Below are positions 8,317-17,472 of a DNA stretch of 64,000 nucleotides, in pieces. Every line of letters starts with the position of its first letter. Position 1 is the first letter of the stretch. Made by a program: the position numbers and the translations under genes. The notes under the pieces were generated by a model, which was given only the letters and a program-made list of their open reading frames with translations, made no database searches and had not been told where the DNA came from. The stretch lies in NCBI RefSeq assembly GCF_900115125.1, contig NZ_FOVJ01000001.1, positions 963,852-1,027,851 on the forward strand. Reading direction: 5' to 3'. Origin of the DNA: Nitrosospira briensis (GTDB taxonomy: Bacteria; Pseudomonadota; Gammaproteobacteria; Burkholderiales; Nitrosomonadaceae).

Positions 8317-10668
8317 ATGGCCATTAACGAAAGCGAGGATTCCACTCCGCCGGGCATGGAACAAGCACAGATTGTCCCGGGATATCGGCGCCGGGTAATT
8401 GTCAAATTCAAGGATCATGTCCAGTTGCCCCGGGAGGACCCAGCCCGCGCGATGGAGTCGATGGGTGTCGGTCCCTGGAATGCGTTGACGGCGCAATTTC
8501 AAGGCATCACGCTGGAACCTCTGCTGTCATCCAGGCCCGAGCAGTTTGCGGTGCTGACGGAACGGGCCCGTACGCTGGATTCCTCGTTCCGTGCCACCAA
8601 CCTCGGTGCTTATTTTGCCGTCACTCTGCCACCCGGCATGGATGCGGAGGCACTCGCAAAAGCGTTGTCTGAATGGGAATCGGTTACCACGGCTTATGTC
8701 GAGCCGCCACCGGTCGAGCCCCCGTTCGTCAATGCCGCCGATGACCCTCGCAGCACCAACCAGGGCTATCTCGACCCCGCGCCGGATGGCATCGACGCCG
8801 AGTATGCCTGGAACTTTCCCGGGGGCGACGGTGCAGGACAGGCACTCGTGGATATGGAGTGGGGATGGACATTCAATCATGAAGATCTTGCTGCGCACGG
8901 CATTACATTGATCTCCGGCCTGAACCACTCCTACTACTATCACGGCAGCGCTGTGCTGGGAGAAATCGCGGCCGTGGACAATGCTGTTGGCTGCGTCGGC
9001 ATCACGCCCGCGCTGGCTTCCATCCGATGCGTAGGTCAGCATCTGCCCGGAGGCGGATACAGCACCGCGCAACCGATACTCGATGCGATTGCGGTCATGG
9101 AATTCGGAGATGTGCTGCTGCTCGAAGCGCAAACCAATCTGTTCGGCTATAACCTGGTTCCCGTCGAGATCGAACCGGCCGTTTTCGATGTGATCCGTCT
9201 TGCGACTTCGCTCGGCATCGTGGTGGTCGAGGCGGGCGGCAATGGCGGCGTCGACCTGGATACCGTCGTCAATCCTGGCGGCCAACAGATATTCAATCGA
9301 GCGAGCATGGATTTCATGGATTCCGGCGCAATTATCGTCGGCGCGGCCAGCTCAACGGCGCCCCACGCGCGGCTCGGCTTCTCGTGCCACGGCAGTCGTA
9401 TCGACTGCTATGGATGGGGCGAAAACGTGGATACGCTGTCCTCCGACGACACGAATACCGCCACCAATCTCTATACGACGGGTTTCAATGGCACCTCCAG
9501 CGCCTCACCCATCGTCACCGGCACGGTGCTGGCGGTACAGGGCCTGGTAGAGGCGGCTTCCGGGGACAGGCTTGCGCCATGGCAAATACGCATGATTCTT
9601 TCCGATCCCGTAAATGGAACGCCGTCCCAAAACCCGGCGGTGGATCGTATCGGTGTCATGCCCAACCTGCGCGCGATTATCGACGGACCCGTGCTCAACC
9701 TGGCGCCTGATATTTATCTGCGGGATTTCGCCGGTGACAACGGTGATCCCCACCTGGGTGCCATCTCATCAAGCCCCGACATCATTTTGCGGCAAATGAC
9801 GGTGCCTGATCCTCAGGCCGCCTTCGGCGCAGGCAGCGGCACGGAGAACGATATGAGTTTGGGTTATGAGGCGGAGGCCGGGCAGGACAACTTCGTCTAC
9901 GTTCGCGTGCGCAACCGGGGCGGTTCAGTTGCCGGCGACGTGAGCGCCGCCGTCTACTGGGCGCCGCCCTCAACACTCGTTACGCCTGATCTCTGGACTC
10001 TGCTTGGATCAACGACTTTGCCAAACGTGCCCACGGGCGATCTGCTTACCGTCTCCAGTGGCATTACCTGGCCATCCGCAGCCATTCCCGCACCTGGACA
10101 TTATTGTTTTGTCGGCATCCTAAACACGCCTCGGGACCCTGGTCCCACACCAGCGGATTTCCTGGATTGGGACAACTTCACCACGTTCATCCGCAACAAT
10201 AACAATGTGACCTGGCGCAACTTCAACGTGATAAACAATGTGCCACCTCCACGCGCCGAGCCGCCTGGTTATGTGGCCCTGCCATTCATCGCAGCCGGCG
10301 CGCCCGACAAGGCGAGGCGAATGCGGCTTGAGATCGTGCCCCGGCTCCCCGCCGGCGCCGAGATCATACTTGAATTACCTGCGGAATTTGCTGAACGGCT
10401 TCGGGTGCGTCCCCGTTCCATGCCGTTTGCACCCTATGCCAAATCGGACTGCCCACGAGTCGTCTACATTTCCATCCACCCCTGCGGACCCAGAAGCTTC
10501 CCGGAAATCGCCTTTCCCGCCAAAGCGCGAATCCCGTTACGGCTACTTGTAAAAATACCGGACGCAATGCGGCAGCATGAGTTCGAGCTTTTTGCCCGCC
10601 AGGTTTATGAAGGGGAGGAAGTGGGACGGATCACCTGGAGGCTTGTACCTTCGCGACAACCAATGTGA
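8317..10668 (+). CDS. S8 family serine peptidase (subtilase)
   Basis: A 783-residue protein with a complete subtilisin triad: Asp179 (LVDMEWGW), His209 (YYYHGSAVLGEI) and Ser394 (FNGTSSASP), plus the oxyanion-hole Asn309 (EAGGNGG). GAGGG lies six bases before the ATG. No N-terminal signal peptide is visible; residues 20-135 look like an I9-type or other propeptide region. After residue 440 comes a long beta-rich part (GQDNFVYVRVRNRGGSVAGDV) resembling CARDB/Ig-like modules. The lack of a signal peptide suggests either an intracellular protease or non-Sec export; the type I secretion operon at 59.9-64 kb is distant, so linking the two is speculative. Confidence 0.88.
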   Translation: MAINESEDSTPPGMEQAQIVPGYRRRVIVKFKDHVQLPREDPARAMESMGVGPWNALTAQFQGITLEPLLSSRPEQFAVLTERARTLDSSFRATNLGAYFAVTLPPGMDAEALAKALSEWESVTTAYVEPPPVEPPFVNAADDPRSTNQGYLDPAPDGIDAEYAWNFPGGDGAGQALVDMEWGWTFNHEDLAAHGITLISGLNHSYYYHGSAVLGEIAAVDNAVGCVGITPALASIRCVGQHLPGGGYSTAQPILDAIAVMEFGDVLLLEAQTNLFGYNLVPVEIEPAVFDVIRLATSLGIVVVEAGGNGGVDLDTVVNPGGQQIFNRASMDFMDSGAIIVGAASSTAPHARLGFSCHGSRIDCYGWGENVDTLSSDDTNTATNLYTTGFNGTSSASPIVTGTVLAVQGLVEAASGDRLAPWQIRMILSDPVNGTPSQNPAVDRIGVMPNLRAIIDGPVLNLAPDIYLRDFAGDNGDPHLGAISSSPDIILRQMTVPDPQAAFGAGSGTENDMSLGYEAEAGQDNFVYVRVRNRGGSVAGDVSAAVYWAPPSTLVTPDLWTLLGSTTLPNVPTGDLLTVSSGITWPSAAIPAPGHYCFVGILNTPRDPGPTPADFLDWDNFTTFIRNNNNVTWRNFNVINNVPPPRAEPPGYVALPFIAAGAPDKARRMRLEIVPRLPAGAEIILELPAEFAERLRVRPRSMPFAPYAKSDCPRVVYISIHPCGPRSFPEIAFPAKARIPLRLLVKIPDAMRQHEFELFARQVYEGEEVGRITWRLVPSRQPM

Positions 10669-10853
10669 CGATTCAAGCAAGGCCGGGTTTCAAAACTTCT
10701 CATTTTCGGTTGAAGCAAGCGTTACGAGCCCACGCCCGTTCTTCATCTCATCGAGGGAATGTGGTTCAACGTACAGACCAAAAGGATCAGCTTTCGTATT
10801 CTGTTTGTTTCAAGAATTGAATTGATCACAGACCTTATTCCAGGAGAAATAAT

Positions 10854-11309
10854 ATGGACAATGAACGGATTGCAAGCATGCTGAACGGTCTGATCGAGAT
10901 CTCTCGCGACGGAGCGGAAGGTTTCAGAACTTGCGCGGAGGATGCGGATGATGCCGAGCTGAAGCTGTATTTTCGCAACCGTGCACAAAGTTGTGAAGAG
11001 GCGGTAAACAAGCTGAGCACAGAGGTAAGACGGTATGGAGGTGATCCCGATACCAGCGGCACCGTAACGGGAACGTTGCATCGCGCCTGGGTGGACCTCA
11101 AGACGGCGATAACAGACCGGGACAATCTTGCCGTGCTTGAAGAATGCGAACGCGGGGAAGCCGCCGCAGTAGCGGCTTATGAGAATGCGCTCAGGGAGGA
11201 AATGCCGGGCGATCTGCGCGCGCTTCTCGACCTGCAATATGAGGGCGTGAAAAGAAACCACGACCGCGTACGCCAGCTGCGTGATACAGCCAGGCATCGC
11301 GTAGCCTGA
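10854..11309 (+). CDS. PA2169-type four-helix-bundle protein (DUF2383)
   Basis: A 151-residue all-helical, ferritin-like protein. The order is helix (ERIASMLNGLIEISRDGAEGF), then CAEDADDAELKLYFRNRAQSC, a linker with RRYGGDPDTSGTVTG, then further helices containing ECERGEAAAVAAYENAL, which matches the PA2169/DUF2383 family. Members are abundant in stress-exposed bacteria; the function is not settled, though Glu/His residues suggest metal binding. AGGAGA precedes the ATG. Confidence 0.85.
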   Translation: MDNERIASMLNGLIEISRDGAEGFRTCAEDADDAELKLYFRNRAQSCEEAVNKLSTEVRRYGGDPDTSGTVTGTLHRAWVDLKTAITDRDNLAVLEECERGEAAAVAAYENALREEMPGDLRALLDLQYEGVKRNHDRVRQLRDTARHRVA

Positions 11310-11399
11310 GGGTTATGCAGAAGGACAGCAGAGACTGTCAGCACGGTGATCCCGGTATGCTGCCGCGTCCTTCTACGAACCGCTTTGTTAAACCGTTTC

Positions 11400-12803
11400 T
11401 TATTTCGAGACCCGATGCAATGTCAATGGGGCGCCATCCTTCGCTTCCAGTTTTGCGGTATTACCGTCGGCACTCAGCTTGAACGAACTCGGTTCGTTTC
11501 CGGAAAAACCCGCGCAACCGTTGGTATCATATGTAAATGATTTGATATTGAAAGCGCCGCTGCCGGCATCATGGCTGTATGACGCGAATTCGACACCCGG
11601 ATCACCGCAGCTGATATGGCCCTCGCGCTCGGGATCGCCGATGGGATCAACCAGCATGTATTTTCCATTGGAAAAGAAAAAATAGGTCGGCACCTTGATG
11701 GCTGCGGTATCCGTCGCCCAGGCTCCGACAATGCCTTTGGGATCGTTCTCCATCTTGGAAAAACGGATTTCCTTGACCTCCGTCTTGATTGGCTCCTTCG
11801 AAGAACTGATCTCCAGCGTGCCGGCAATATGAAAGAGTTCGCCAAAGAGGCTGGCTTGTTTTCTTTCCCTTGGCACCGTCACAATATCCGAGGTAATCAG
11901 ATCGACGCCATCGCTACGGATTCGCCATGTGGGCCGGGGGTGCGATAACCCGGCGTGAAGATTGGTGTCGACTACCGGCTTGCCGGCAAACCTGAACCCT
12001 CTAGTATCAAATTCGGATACCCGCGCCGCACCGTATTCCACACCGGCCTTGCTGACAAGGTTGCCGCCGCATACCCGGTTGGCATCGCAGGAGTCATCCG
12101 GCGTAGCTTCCCCTTCCAGATACTCACCGGTACCGTCGGCGGTAAAGCGGATAATGGAAGCGGATGTATCATCGTGTCTAACCCAGATATTGGTACTGAG
12201 CAGGCTTATTCCCTGGGAAAGGAAGTGGTCCCTGGCCTGTTCCGCGGTTTTCACCGCACCGGCAACGCCGCCGGCTTCTCTTGCCTTCTGCAATTCGGCA
12301 GATGCTGCAAATGCGGCAGGATCGCCATCGAGATTGATTGAGGCGGTTATCGCCGCCGCGGCAGCGGCCGGGATGGAAATCCCGTTATCCGGATTGCCAT
12401 CCACATCCAGCGACTGGAAGAGGATAAGCAGGTTTTGTAACTTGTTGGCGCTGTCTCCAGCCAGTTCGATGGGCGTTATGATAGCTGCGCCCTTTACTTT
12501 TCCGATAACCAGGCTGCCGAGCTTGAATTCGACCGTATCCCCGTGACTGTATTTATAGATCCCCTTCTCATCCGTGTTGCCTGTGGCGCCGGAAGATGCC
12601 GTGTAGGCGACGCCGCCTACTGCGGTATCCAGCAATCTCCCGGTGGTCGGGCCTGTTTCCGACTTGCCGCCACCGCCGCTGCTGCCACCATTACCGGTTG
12701 ATGAGGGCGCGCTTCCGTCGCCACATGCAGCAATGCTCAGGGCCAGTGCCGCTGGTACCACGCATCGCCATGCGGCATTTCTTTTCTTCCGATTGAATTT
12801 CAT
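11400..12803 (-). CDS. Lipoprotein, adhesin-like
   Basis: A 467-residue protein with a type II signal sequence ending in the lipobox LSIAAC (Cys27), followed by a Gly/Ser linker. Residues 55-120 form a Ser/Gly/Thr-rich beta module (GRLLDTAVGGVAYTASSG...TDEKGIYKYSHGDTVEFKLG) of the type seen in surface adhesin-like lipoproteins, including a 'GxxxITPIELAG' segment. The rest is beta-rich without a recognisable enzyme motif. It is expected to be anchored to the outer membrane. Binding partner unknown. Confidence 0.75.
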   Translation of the reverse strand: MKFNRKKRNAAWRCVVPAALALSIAACGDGSAPSSTGNGGSSGGGGKSETGPTTGRLLDTAVGGVAYTASSGATGNTDEKGIYKYSHGDTVEFKLGSLVIGKVKGAAIITPIELAGDSANKLQNLLILFQSLDVDGNPDNGISIPAAAAAAITASINLDGDPAAFAASAELQKAREAGGVAGAVKTAEQARDHFLSQGISLLSTNIWVRHDDTSASIIRFTADGTGEYLEGEATPDDSCDANRVCGGNLVSKAGVEYGAARVSEFDTRGFRFAGKPVVDTNLHAGLSHPRPTWRIRSDGVDLITSDIVTVPRERKQASLFGELFHIAGTLEISSSKEPIKTEVKEIRFSKMENDPKGIVGAWATDTAAIKVPTYFFFSNGKYMLVDPIGDPEREGHISCGDPGVEFASYSHDAGSGAFNIKSFTYDTNGCAGFSGNEPSSFKLSADGNTAKLEAKDGAPLTLHRVSK

Positions 12804-12973
12804 TCAGGTGATCCGTTCCATATTAAATGACGCGTTATCATATCAAACTATAGCGCGACAATATTGAAAAGATCACCCCGGTGCACAGGCAGCCATATCT
12901 CAGCCCCGCGATTTACAAGATAAGGGTTCGTGATCCGGTTATCCCCGCTGATCATCAGTGATGTCAAAGACGC

Positions 12974-13408
12974 TCAACGTCTCCCGCCGAACTCTGCCGC
13001 GAGATCCCCGAGGAGGGAACGATATATGGAGTTCATGTACTCGACCGCATCGGCTGTGTCGGACTCCCACGATCCCGACCATTCCGCGAACGTCGTGTCA
13101 TTGACTGTCACCGGCAGCAGATGCAAGTCTCCCGTGTAATTGCGAATCTCCTTCGATGAGACTGGAGACGGTCCTTCATTCAGGGAATACATCATTCGCT
13201 TCTCCGTGGAGCTGTGGGCGATCAAGGTATCCAGGAACACGCCATTCAATAGCCGCTTTGCACCTGCCGTAAATCCATCTCCCTCCCCCACCTTCTCGCA
13301 TGAGGTAATCAGGGACGGCGCCCACGAGAAGTCATGGAAATCGCATATCCTCGACCACACTTGCTCTATCGGCGCGGGAACAATAATCGAATTGTAGACT
13401 TTCAGCAT
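12974..13408 (-). CDS. SRPBCC-family protein (START-like fold)
   Basis: A 144-residue protein starting with the family's typical strand and helix (NSIIVPAPIEQVWSRICDFHDFSWAPSLI), then LNEGPSPVSSKEIRNYTGDLHLLPV and FAEWSGSWE before a long C-terminal helix. This is the Bet v 1/START helix-grip fold, which binds hydrophobic ligands or catalyses cyclase/hydratase reactions. The ligand is unknown. GGGGGGTG precedes the ATG. Confidence 0.8.
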   Translation of the reverse strand: MLKVYNSIIVPAPIEQVWSRICDFHDFSWAPSLITSCEKVGEGDGFTAGAKRLLNGVFLDTLIAHSSTEKRMMYSLNEGPSPVSSKEIRNYTGDLHLLPVTVNDTTFAEWSGSWESDTADAVEYMNSIYRSLLGDLAAEFGGRR

Positions 13409-13635
13409 TACACCCCCCTGAAGTATGTAACGTCATGGTAATCGCGAGGAACAGGTTGCCACATTTCTCCTTGCCGCAGACCATATTTTTGCAAAGCCCG
13501 GCAGTGCTATAATGCAGTGCGTGGATGCCTGTCACGTGGTGAGTCAATGGAATCCGCTGGGAACAGCTCCAGCAAAAGGAGCTGTTTAACCCAGAAGCCG
13601 CAGTTCTGCGCTTGTGTCAATGTCAGATTCCACGC

Positions 13636-14559
13636 ATGAAGATTCGCACACATTACGATAATCTCAAGGTCGCTCGAAACGCACCACCTGAAATCATCCG
13701 TGCAGCATATAAAACACTGTCTCAGAAGTATCATCCGGATCGAAACCCCGGCAGCGCAGAAGCAACCCGTATCATGGCAATCATTAATGCCGCCTACGAC
13801 ACGCTATCCGATCCGTATAAACGCCAGGAACACGATCAGTGGATAACACAGCAAGAGATGATGGCCAAACAGGCGGAAAGCGGGCAGGCATCCAGGGCCA
13901 GTCCAATGGCACAATCAGCTCAAGCAGTGCCGCCGTGGTACAGCAGCGGCACTGCAATCCTGGCGCGTATCTTCACGCATCCGATTTTTTACGGCCTCCT
14001 GGTGGTAGCTGTAATTGGTTGGGCGACCGATAAACCGGACATAGAACCGTCGGCTCCCAAGCCTCATGGTTGGGCGGCTGCCACGCCTGATCCACCTGTT
14101 TCGGTCGATCCTGGCCCCGCACAGGTCCAATCCCGCTATTCCCGCTATGTCAGGCCGGTAACAGCACCCAACGGCCAACCGTGGCCCGCCGGTCCCGGTT
14201 ATGTCAAGGGCTTTTCTCTGCTCAATGCGGATGGCCTCTCGGAACTGACCGTAGACAACAGGCAGAATGATTCCGATGTCTTCGTCAAGCTGGTATCTGT
14301 GGCTGGCGCCAGAGCTCATCCGGTACGCCAGTTTTATATCCCTGCTGGCGGCAGCTTCACACTTGACAAGATTCGCGCAGGAAGCTACGACATTCGCTAC
14401 CGCGATCTGGATAGCGGCGGTCTCTCCCGCTCACAGGCGTTCAACCTGGAAGAAATAGCGACCGGCAGCGGCAAGCGATTCAGCAAGGTTACCATGACGC
14501 TCTATAAAGTTCACGGGGGTAATATGCAAACGTATGGGCTCTCGGAAGCGGAATTTTGA
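13636..14559 (+). CDS. Membrane-anchored J-domain protein
   Basis: A 307-residue type III (CbpA/DjlA-like only in the J domain) co-chaperone. The J domain spans about residues 5-70 with HPD at 33-35 (KYHPDRNPGSAEATRIM, then NAAYDTLSDPYKR). A Gln/Ala/Ser linker leads to one membrane helix (FYGLLVVAVIGWAT), then a Pro-rich spacer and a beta-rich C-terminal domain (FYIPAGGSFTLDKIRAGSYDIRYRDLD) unlike DnaJ. It should recruit DnaK to the membrane. The start at 13636 directly precedes the J domain; an upstream ATG at 13612 is possible. Confidence 0.85.
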   Translation: MKIRTHYDNLKVARNAPPEIIRAAYKTLSQKYHPDRNPGSAEATRIMAIINAAYDTLSDPYKRQEHDQWITQQEMMAKQAESGQASRASPMAQSAQAVPPWYSSGTAILARIFTHPIFYGLLVVAVIGWATDKPDIEPSAPKPHGWAAATPDPPVSVDPGPAQVQSRYSRYVRPVTAPNGQPWPAGPGYVKGFSLLNADGLSELTVDNRQNDSDVFVKLVSVAGARAHPVRQFYIPAGGSFTLDKIRAGSYDIRYRDLDSGGLSRSQAFNLEEIATGSGKRFSKVTMTLYKVHGGNMQTYGLSEAEF

Positions 14560-14732
14560 ACCTCCCAAGATCGCAGCGGGAGGAATGCAGAAACGGTGCG
14601 GGAGGTGATGCGAGGGGGCCAGGCACGATTGTCGTTGAACCGGGCATCGGCTCCGTATCAGGGAGTGGGCTAAATAACCGCCAGCCTTATTTTACTAAAA
14701 TCTCCAGTAGCTGAGACCAAGCAAGGCTGCGG

Positions 14733-14780
14733 TATAATTCGATCGGTAAAATCCAGAGGATGAGATGAGCCGGATTTTAC
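14733..14780 (+). promoter_or_regulatory. Consensus -10 box followed by a 9-bp inverted repeat
   Basis: A perfect TATAAT at 14733-14738 is followed by the exact inverted repeat GTAAAATCC (14746-14754) and GGATTTTAC (14772-14780), separated by 17 bases. No convincing -35 is seen. The repeat would cover the start of transcription, so it is either an operator or a 5'-leader hairpin of the secreted-protein gene at 14847. Confidence 0.45.
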
Positions 14781-14846
14781 AGGTTACAAGTTCTGGTTCA
14801 GTAACATGGCTTATTCACGAGTATCAACTGACAAACATCAAGGAGA

Positions 14847-15194
14847 ATGATGATGCGCAAATTTTACACCCTGGCGGCTTTACTTGCTTTTAGCTGCTCT
14901 ATTCCGGTTGCACTTGCCGCTGAAGGTTCGGTTGCTATCTCCTCCCCGCAGGAGGGTGCCACATTCAGCCCAAAGACGGATATCGAACTTGTCTACGACA
15001 TTGCGCTGGGAGACAAGGGTGACCATACCCATCTCTACATCGATGACAAGGAAATTTTGACATTGCGTAATTTGAAAGGAAGCCACGCCCTGGGAACGCT
15101 CCCGGCCGGCAATCATGATATATGCATCAAGGTGGTGAACAAGGCGCACACGCCGATCGGCCCGCAGAAATGCGTCAGTGTCACCGTAGGGTAG
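14847..15194 (+). CDS. Small secreted Ig-like protein
   Basis: About 115 residues with a clear signal peptide (MRKFYTLAALLAFSCSIPVALA) and a mature domain of about 90 residues. It reads as an Ig/FN3-like sandwich (VAISSPQEGATFSPKTDIELVYDIALG...HTHLYIDDKE...LPAGNHDICIKVVNKAH). Three consecutive in-frame ATGs occur; AGGAG at 14841 fits the third (14853) best. The next gene, a membrane protein, begins 10 bases after the stop, so they are likely co-transcribed. Function unknown. Confidence 0.75.
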   Translation: MMMRKFYTLAALLAFSCSIPVALAAEGSVAISSPQEGATFSPKTDIELVYDIALGDKGDHTHLYIDDKEILTLRNLKGSHALGTLPAGNHDICIKVVNKAHTPIGPQKCVSVTVG

Positions 15195-15204
15195 ACAGCC
15201 GATA

Positions 15205-15615
15205 GTGTTCGAAAACCTGAACTACGCCATGGTACAGCTGGTGCACAATTTCGGTGCCGCTGCCGTGGCAGGCCTCCCGATCCTGGCGCTGTACCCGGCG
15301 GTGCAGACCGCCGCGGTGCAGCGCAGGCTTGCCTGGCTGGTGGGCTTGGGTTGGGCAGTTCAGGCGGCAAGCGGCACAGGATTCAGCGCGGTCAGCTATT
15401 ATTATTATGAAAAGTTGCCCGACTTGCACGGTGTAGCCTTTGCCGCGCTGCTGATCAAGATTCTATGCGCAGCAGCTGGCTTCTGGATTGCAATGCTATA
15501 TGTGCGGCGCGCAACCCGCTGGTCTGACGAACGGGGCCGCTCAGCCTGGAAGCTTCTTGCTTCGCTCGGCGTGACGGCGCTGGCCGCAGCTGCGTTTTTA
15601 CGCTGGTTTGCCTGA
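15205..15615 (+). CDS. Four-helix integral membrane protein
   Basis: A 136-residue membrane protein read from a GTG at 15205, 10 bases after the previous stop. Hydrophobic segments lie near residues 14-34, 42-62, 77-99 and 113-134. Conserved-looking His13 (VHNFGAAAVAGLPI) and His74 (LHGVAFAALLIK) sit in or at helices and could be haem or metal ligands, as in CopD-like proteins; this is a guess. Probably one operon with the small secreted protein. Confidence 0.72.
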   Translation: MFENLNYAMVQLVHNFGAAAVAGLPILALYPAVQTAAVQRRLAWLVGLGWAVQAASGTGFSAVSYYYYEKLPDLHGVAFAALLIKILCAAAGFWIAMLYVRRATRWSDERGRSAWKLLASLGVTALAAAAFLRWFA

Positions 15616-15923
15616 TTTCGCGCCAGCTCCACCGAAGCGCCTTCAAAACGGCGTATTGTTCGAGCATTCGGCGCATAATTCCCTTTGAAGAACCGGGCGA
15701 ATTCAACCGAATATTGGTTGAACACGCATTGTCGCTATCAGGGTCAATCTGCCAGTAGGCGCACGGGTGTGCGGTAACGCGCATACAAAAAAAGTGTTTT
15801 CCACTATTTTTCGGTAAACCGGGTGCTCAAAGACGCATGCTTTGATATCCGCTAATCATACACCGCACCTGGCTATCGGAAAGATTGGATCGAGTCATCA
15901 GGCGCTTTTGTGAAGGAACGATC
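15616..15923. other. Intergenic stretch, no feature seen
   Basis: A 308-base gap between plus-strand genes. I see only the GAAGGAACG ribosome-binding site for the gene at 15924. Minus-strand ORFs here run across the end of the upstream gene and are not credible. Confidence 0.5.
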
Positions 15924-17186
15924 ATGTCCGAATACGATCCGAACAAACACAATCCGAGCGAAAGCGCCCCATCCTTGAGCGAAGCCCTCACGCTTACCGG
16001 TACATCGTCCGTCGTGGACAAAAATACCTCACCATCAAGTGGCGCAAACGCCATTCAGGGCGGCATCCAATCGCAGTGCCAGAGCGAGCATGACCGCGAA
16101 GTCCCGGAAGTGGATCTGATGTCCCCCCTGACCATACGCGGCGTCACTTTCCGCAACCGGGTCGTGATGTCGCCCATGTGCATGTATTCGGCGCAGGACG
16201 GCTTTGCCAATGAATTTCACTTTGTTCACCTCGGTAGCCGCGCAATCGGCGGCGTGGGGCTCGTGTTTGTCGAAGCCACCGCAGTAACCGCCGAAGGACG
16301 CATTTCGCCTGGAGACATGGGAATCTGGAAAGACGAGCATATCCAGCCGCTGGCGCGCATAGCACAGTTCGTGGAAACACAGGGCGCGGTCCCTGCCATC
16401 CAACTCGCTCACGCCGGACGCAAGGCAAGTTGCGATATGCCATGGGCGGGTGGGCGCAGCCTGAAAACAGCCGCAGAAGGCGGGTGGCCGGTTATCGGGC
16501 CCAGCGCCCTGCCTTTCGACGCGAAAGATCCAATCCCGGCCGCTATGTCGGAATCGGATATCGAGCATTGCATCGATGCCTGGGAAGCAGCAACCCGACG
16601 CGCGCTGGCGGCTGGCTTCAAGGTGATCGAGCTTCACGCCGCGCATGGCTACCTGCTGCATGAGTTTCTCTCGCCTATCAGCAATCATCGCACCGATGAC
16701 TATGGAGGCAACCTGGAAAACCGCATCCGGCTTCTGCTGCGCGTTGCCGAGCGGATGCGCGGCGTTATTCCCCCGGAACTGCCTTTTTTCGTGCGAATCT
16801 CGGCAACAGATTGGGTAGATGGAGGCTGGGACATAGAGCAATCGATCGTTCTTTGCAGAGAGCTGAAGGCACTCGGCGTGGACCTGATCGACGTTTCCTC
16901 CGGCGGCACGACCCCCGATGCGAAGATTCCTGTCGCCAGGGGCTACCAGGTTCCACTTGCCCGGCACATTCGTGACGAAGTGGAAATCCTCACTGGCGGA
17001 GTGGGCTTGATTACCGATCCCCAATATGCGGATGAAATCATCACCAGCGGCCAGGCCGATCTCGTTTTTATCGGACGGGAATTGCTGCGGGAGCCCTACT
17101 GGGCCCTTAAAGCGCAGCACTTAATGGGAGTGGAGCCCATATGGCCGACCCAGTACGGCTATGCGGTGAAGCGGCGAGCTAAATAA
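15924..17186 (+). CDS. Old Yellow Enzyme family oxidoreductase, YqjM-like
   Basis: A 420-residue FMN-dependent ene reductase. The TIM barrel begins near residue 65 (LMSPLTIRGVTFRNRVVMSPMCMYSA); the Cys in SPMCMY is the redox-tuning residue of the thermophilic/YqjM class. The substrate-binding His pair is in KVIELHAAHGYLLHEFLSP, followed by NHRTDDYGG and the phosphate-binding GGVGLIT and FIGRELLREP. A 60-residue Ser/Asn-rich N-terminal extension without a signal peptide is unusual. GAAGGAAC precedes the ATG at 15924. Confidence 0.9.
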   Translation: MSEYDPNKHNPSESAPSLSEALTLTGTSSVVDKNTSPSSGANAIQGGIQSQCQSEHDREVPEVDLMSPLTIRGVTFRNRVVMSPMCMYSAQDGFANEFHFVHLGSRAIGGVGLVFVEATAVTAEGRISPGDMGIWKDEHIQPLARIAQFVETQGAVPAIQLAHAGRKASCDMPWAGGRSLKTAAEGGWPVIGPSALPFDAKDPIPAAMSESDIEHCIDAWEAATRRALAAGFKVIELHAAHGYLLHEFLSPISNHRTDDYGGNLENRIRLLLRVAERMRGVIPPELPFFVRISATDWVDGGWDIEQSIVLCRELKALGVDLIDVSSGGTTPDAKIPVARGYQVPLARHIRDEVEILTGGVGLITDPQYADEIITSGQADLVFIGRELLREPYWALKAQHLMGVEPIWPTQYGYAVKRRAK

Positions 17187-17472
17187 GTTTGAGGGGAAGA
17201 GACTGCAATACTAGCTACTAGCTCACGGCATAGTTCAGCTCTGATTATCCGGCTATTTCCAGCATCTGGGCTTAGCATGACTCGTCGTAAAAGTTGCGCA
17301 GCACGGCTGCCTTCGGGAGAGTAACAATTGATAGCACAAGCCTGGCGGGCATAGGCGAACCTCCACTTCAGTGTTTCTTGTAGTTTTTGGAATCGGGGCT
17401 ATATTTAATACCAGTGGTCCCGCCGTCTGGCGAGATTGCAATCCCTTCCTGAAACACTGTTTGGAGGTTTCC

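Noticed and set aside
8527-9285. Long minus-strand ORF (252 codons) inside the subtilase gene
   Set aside because: Antisense shadow of a GC-rich gene with intact S8 motifs; no ribosome-binding site and no recognisable domain.
16035-17120. 361-codon minus-strand ORF
   Set aside because: Lies entirely antisense to the Old Yellow Enzyme gene, whose motifs are unambiguous.
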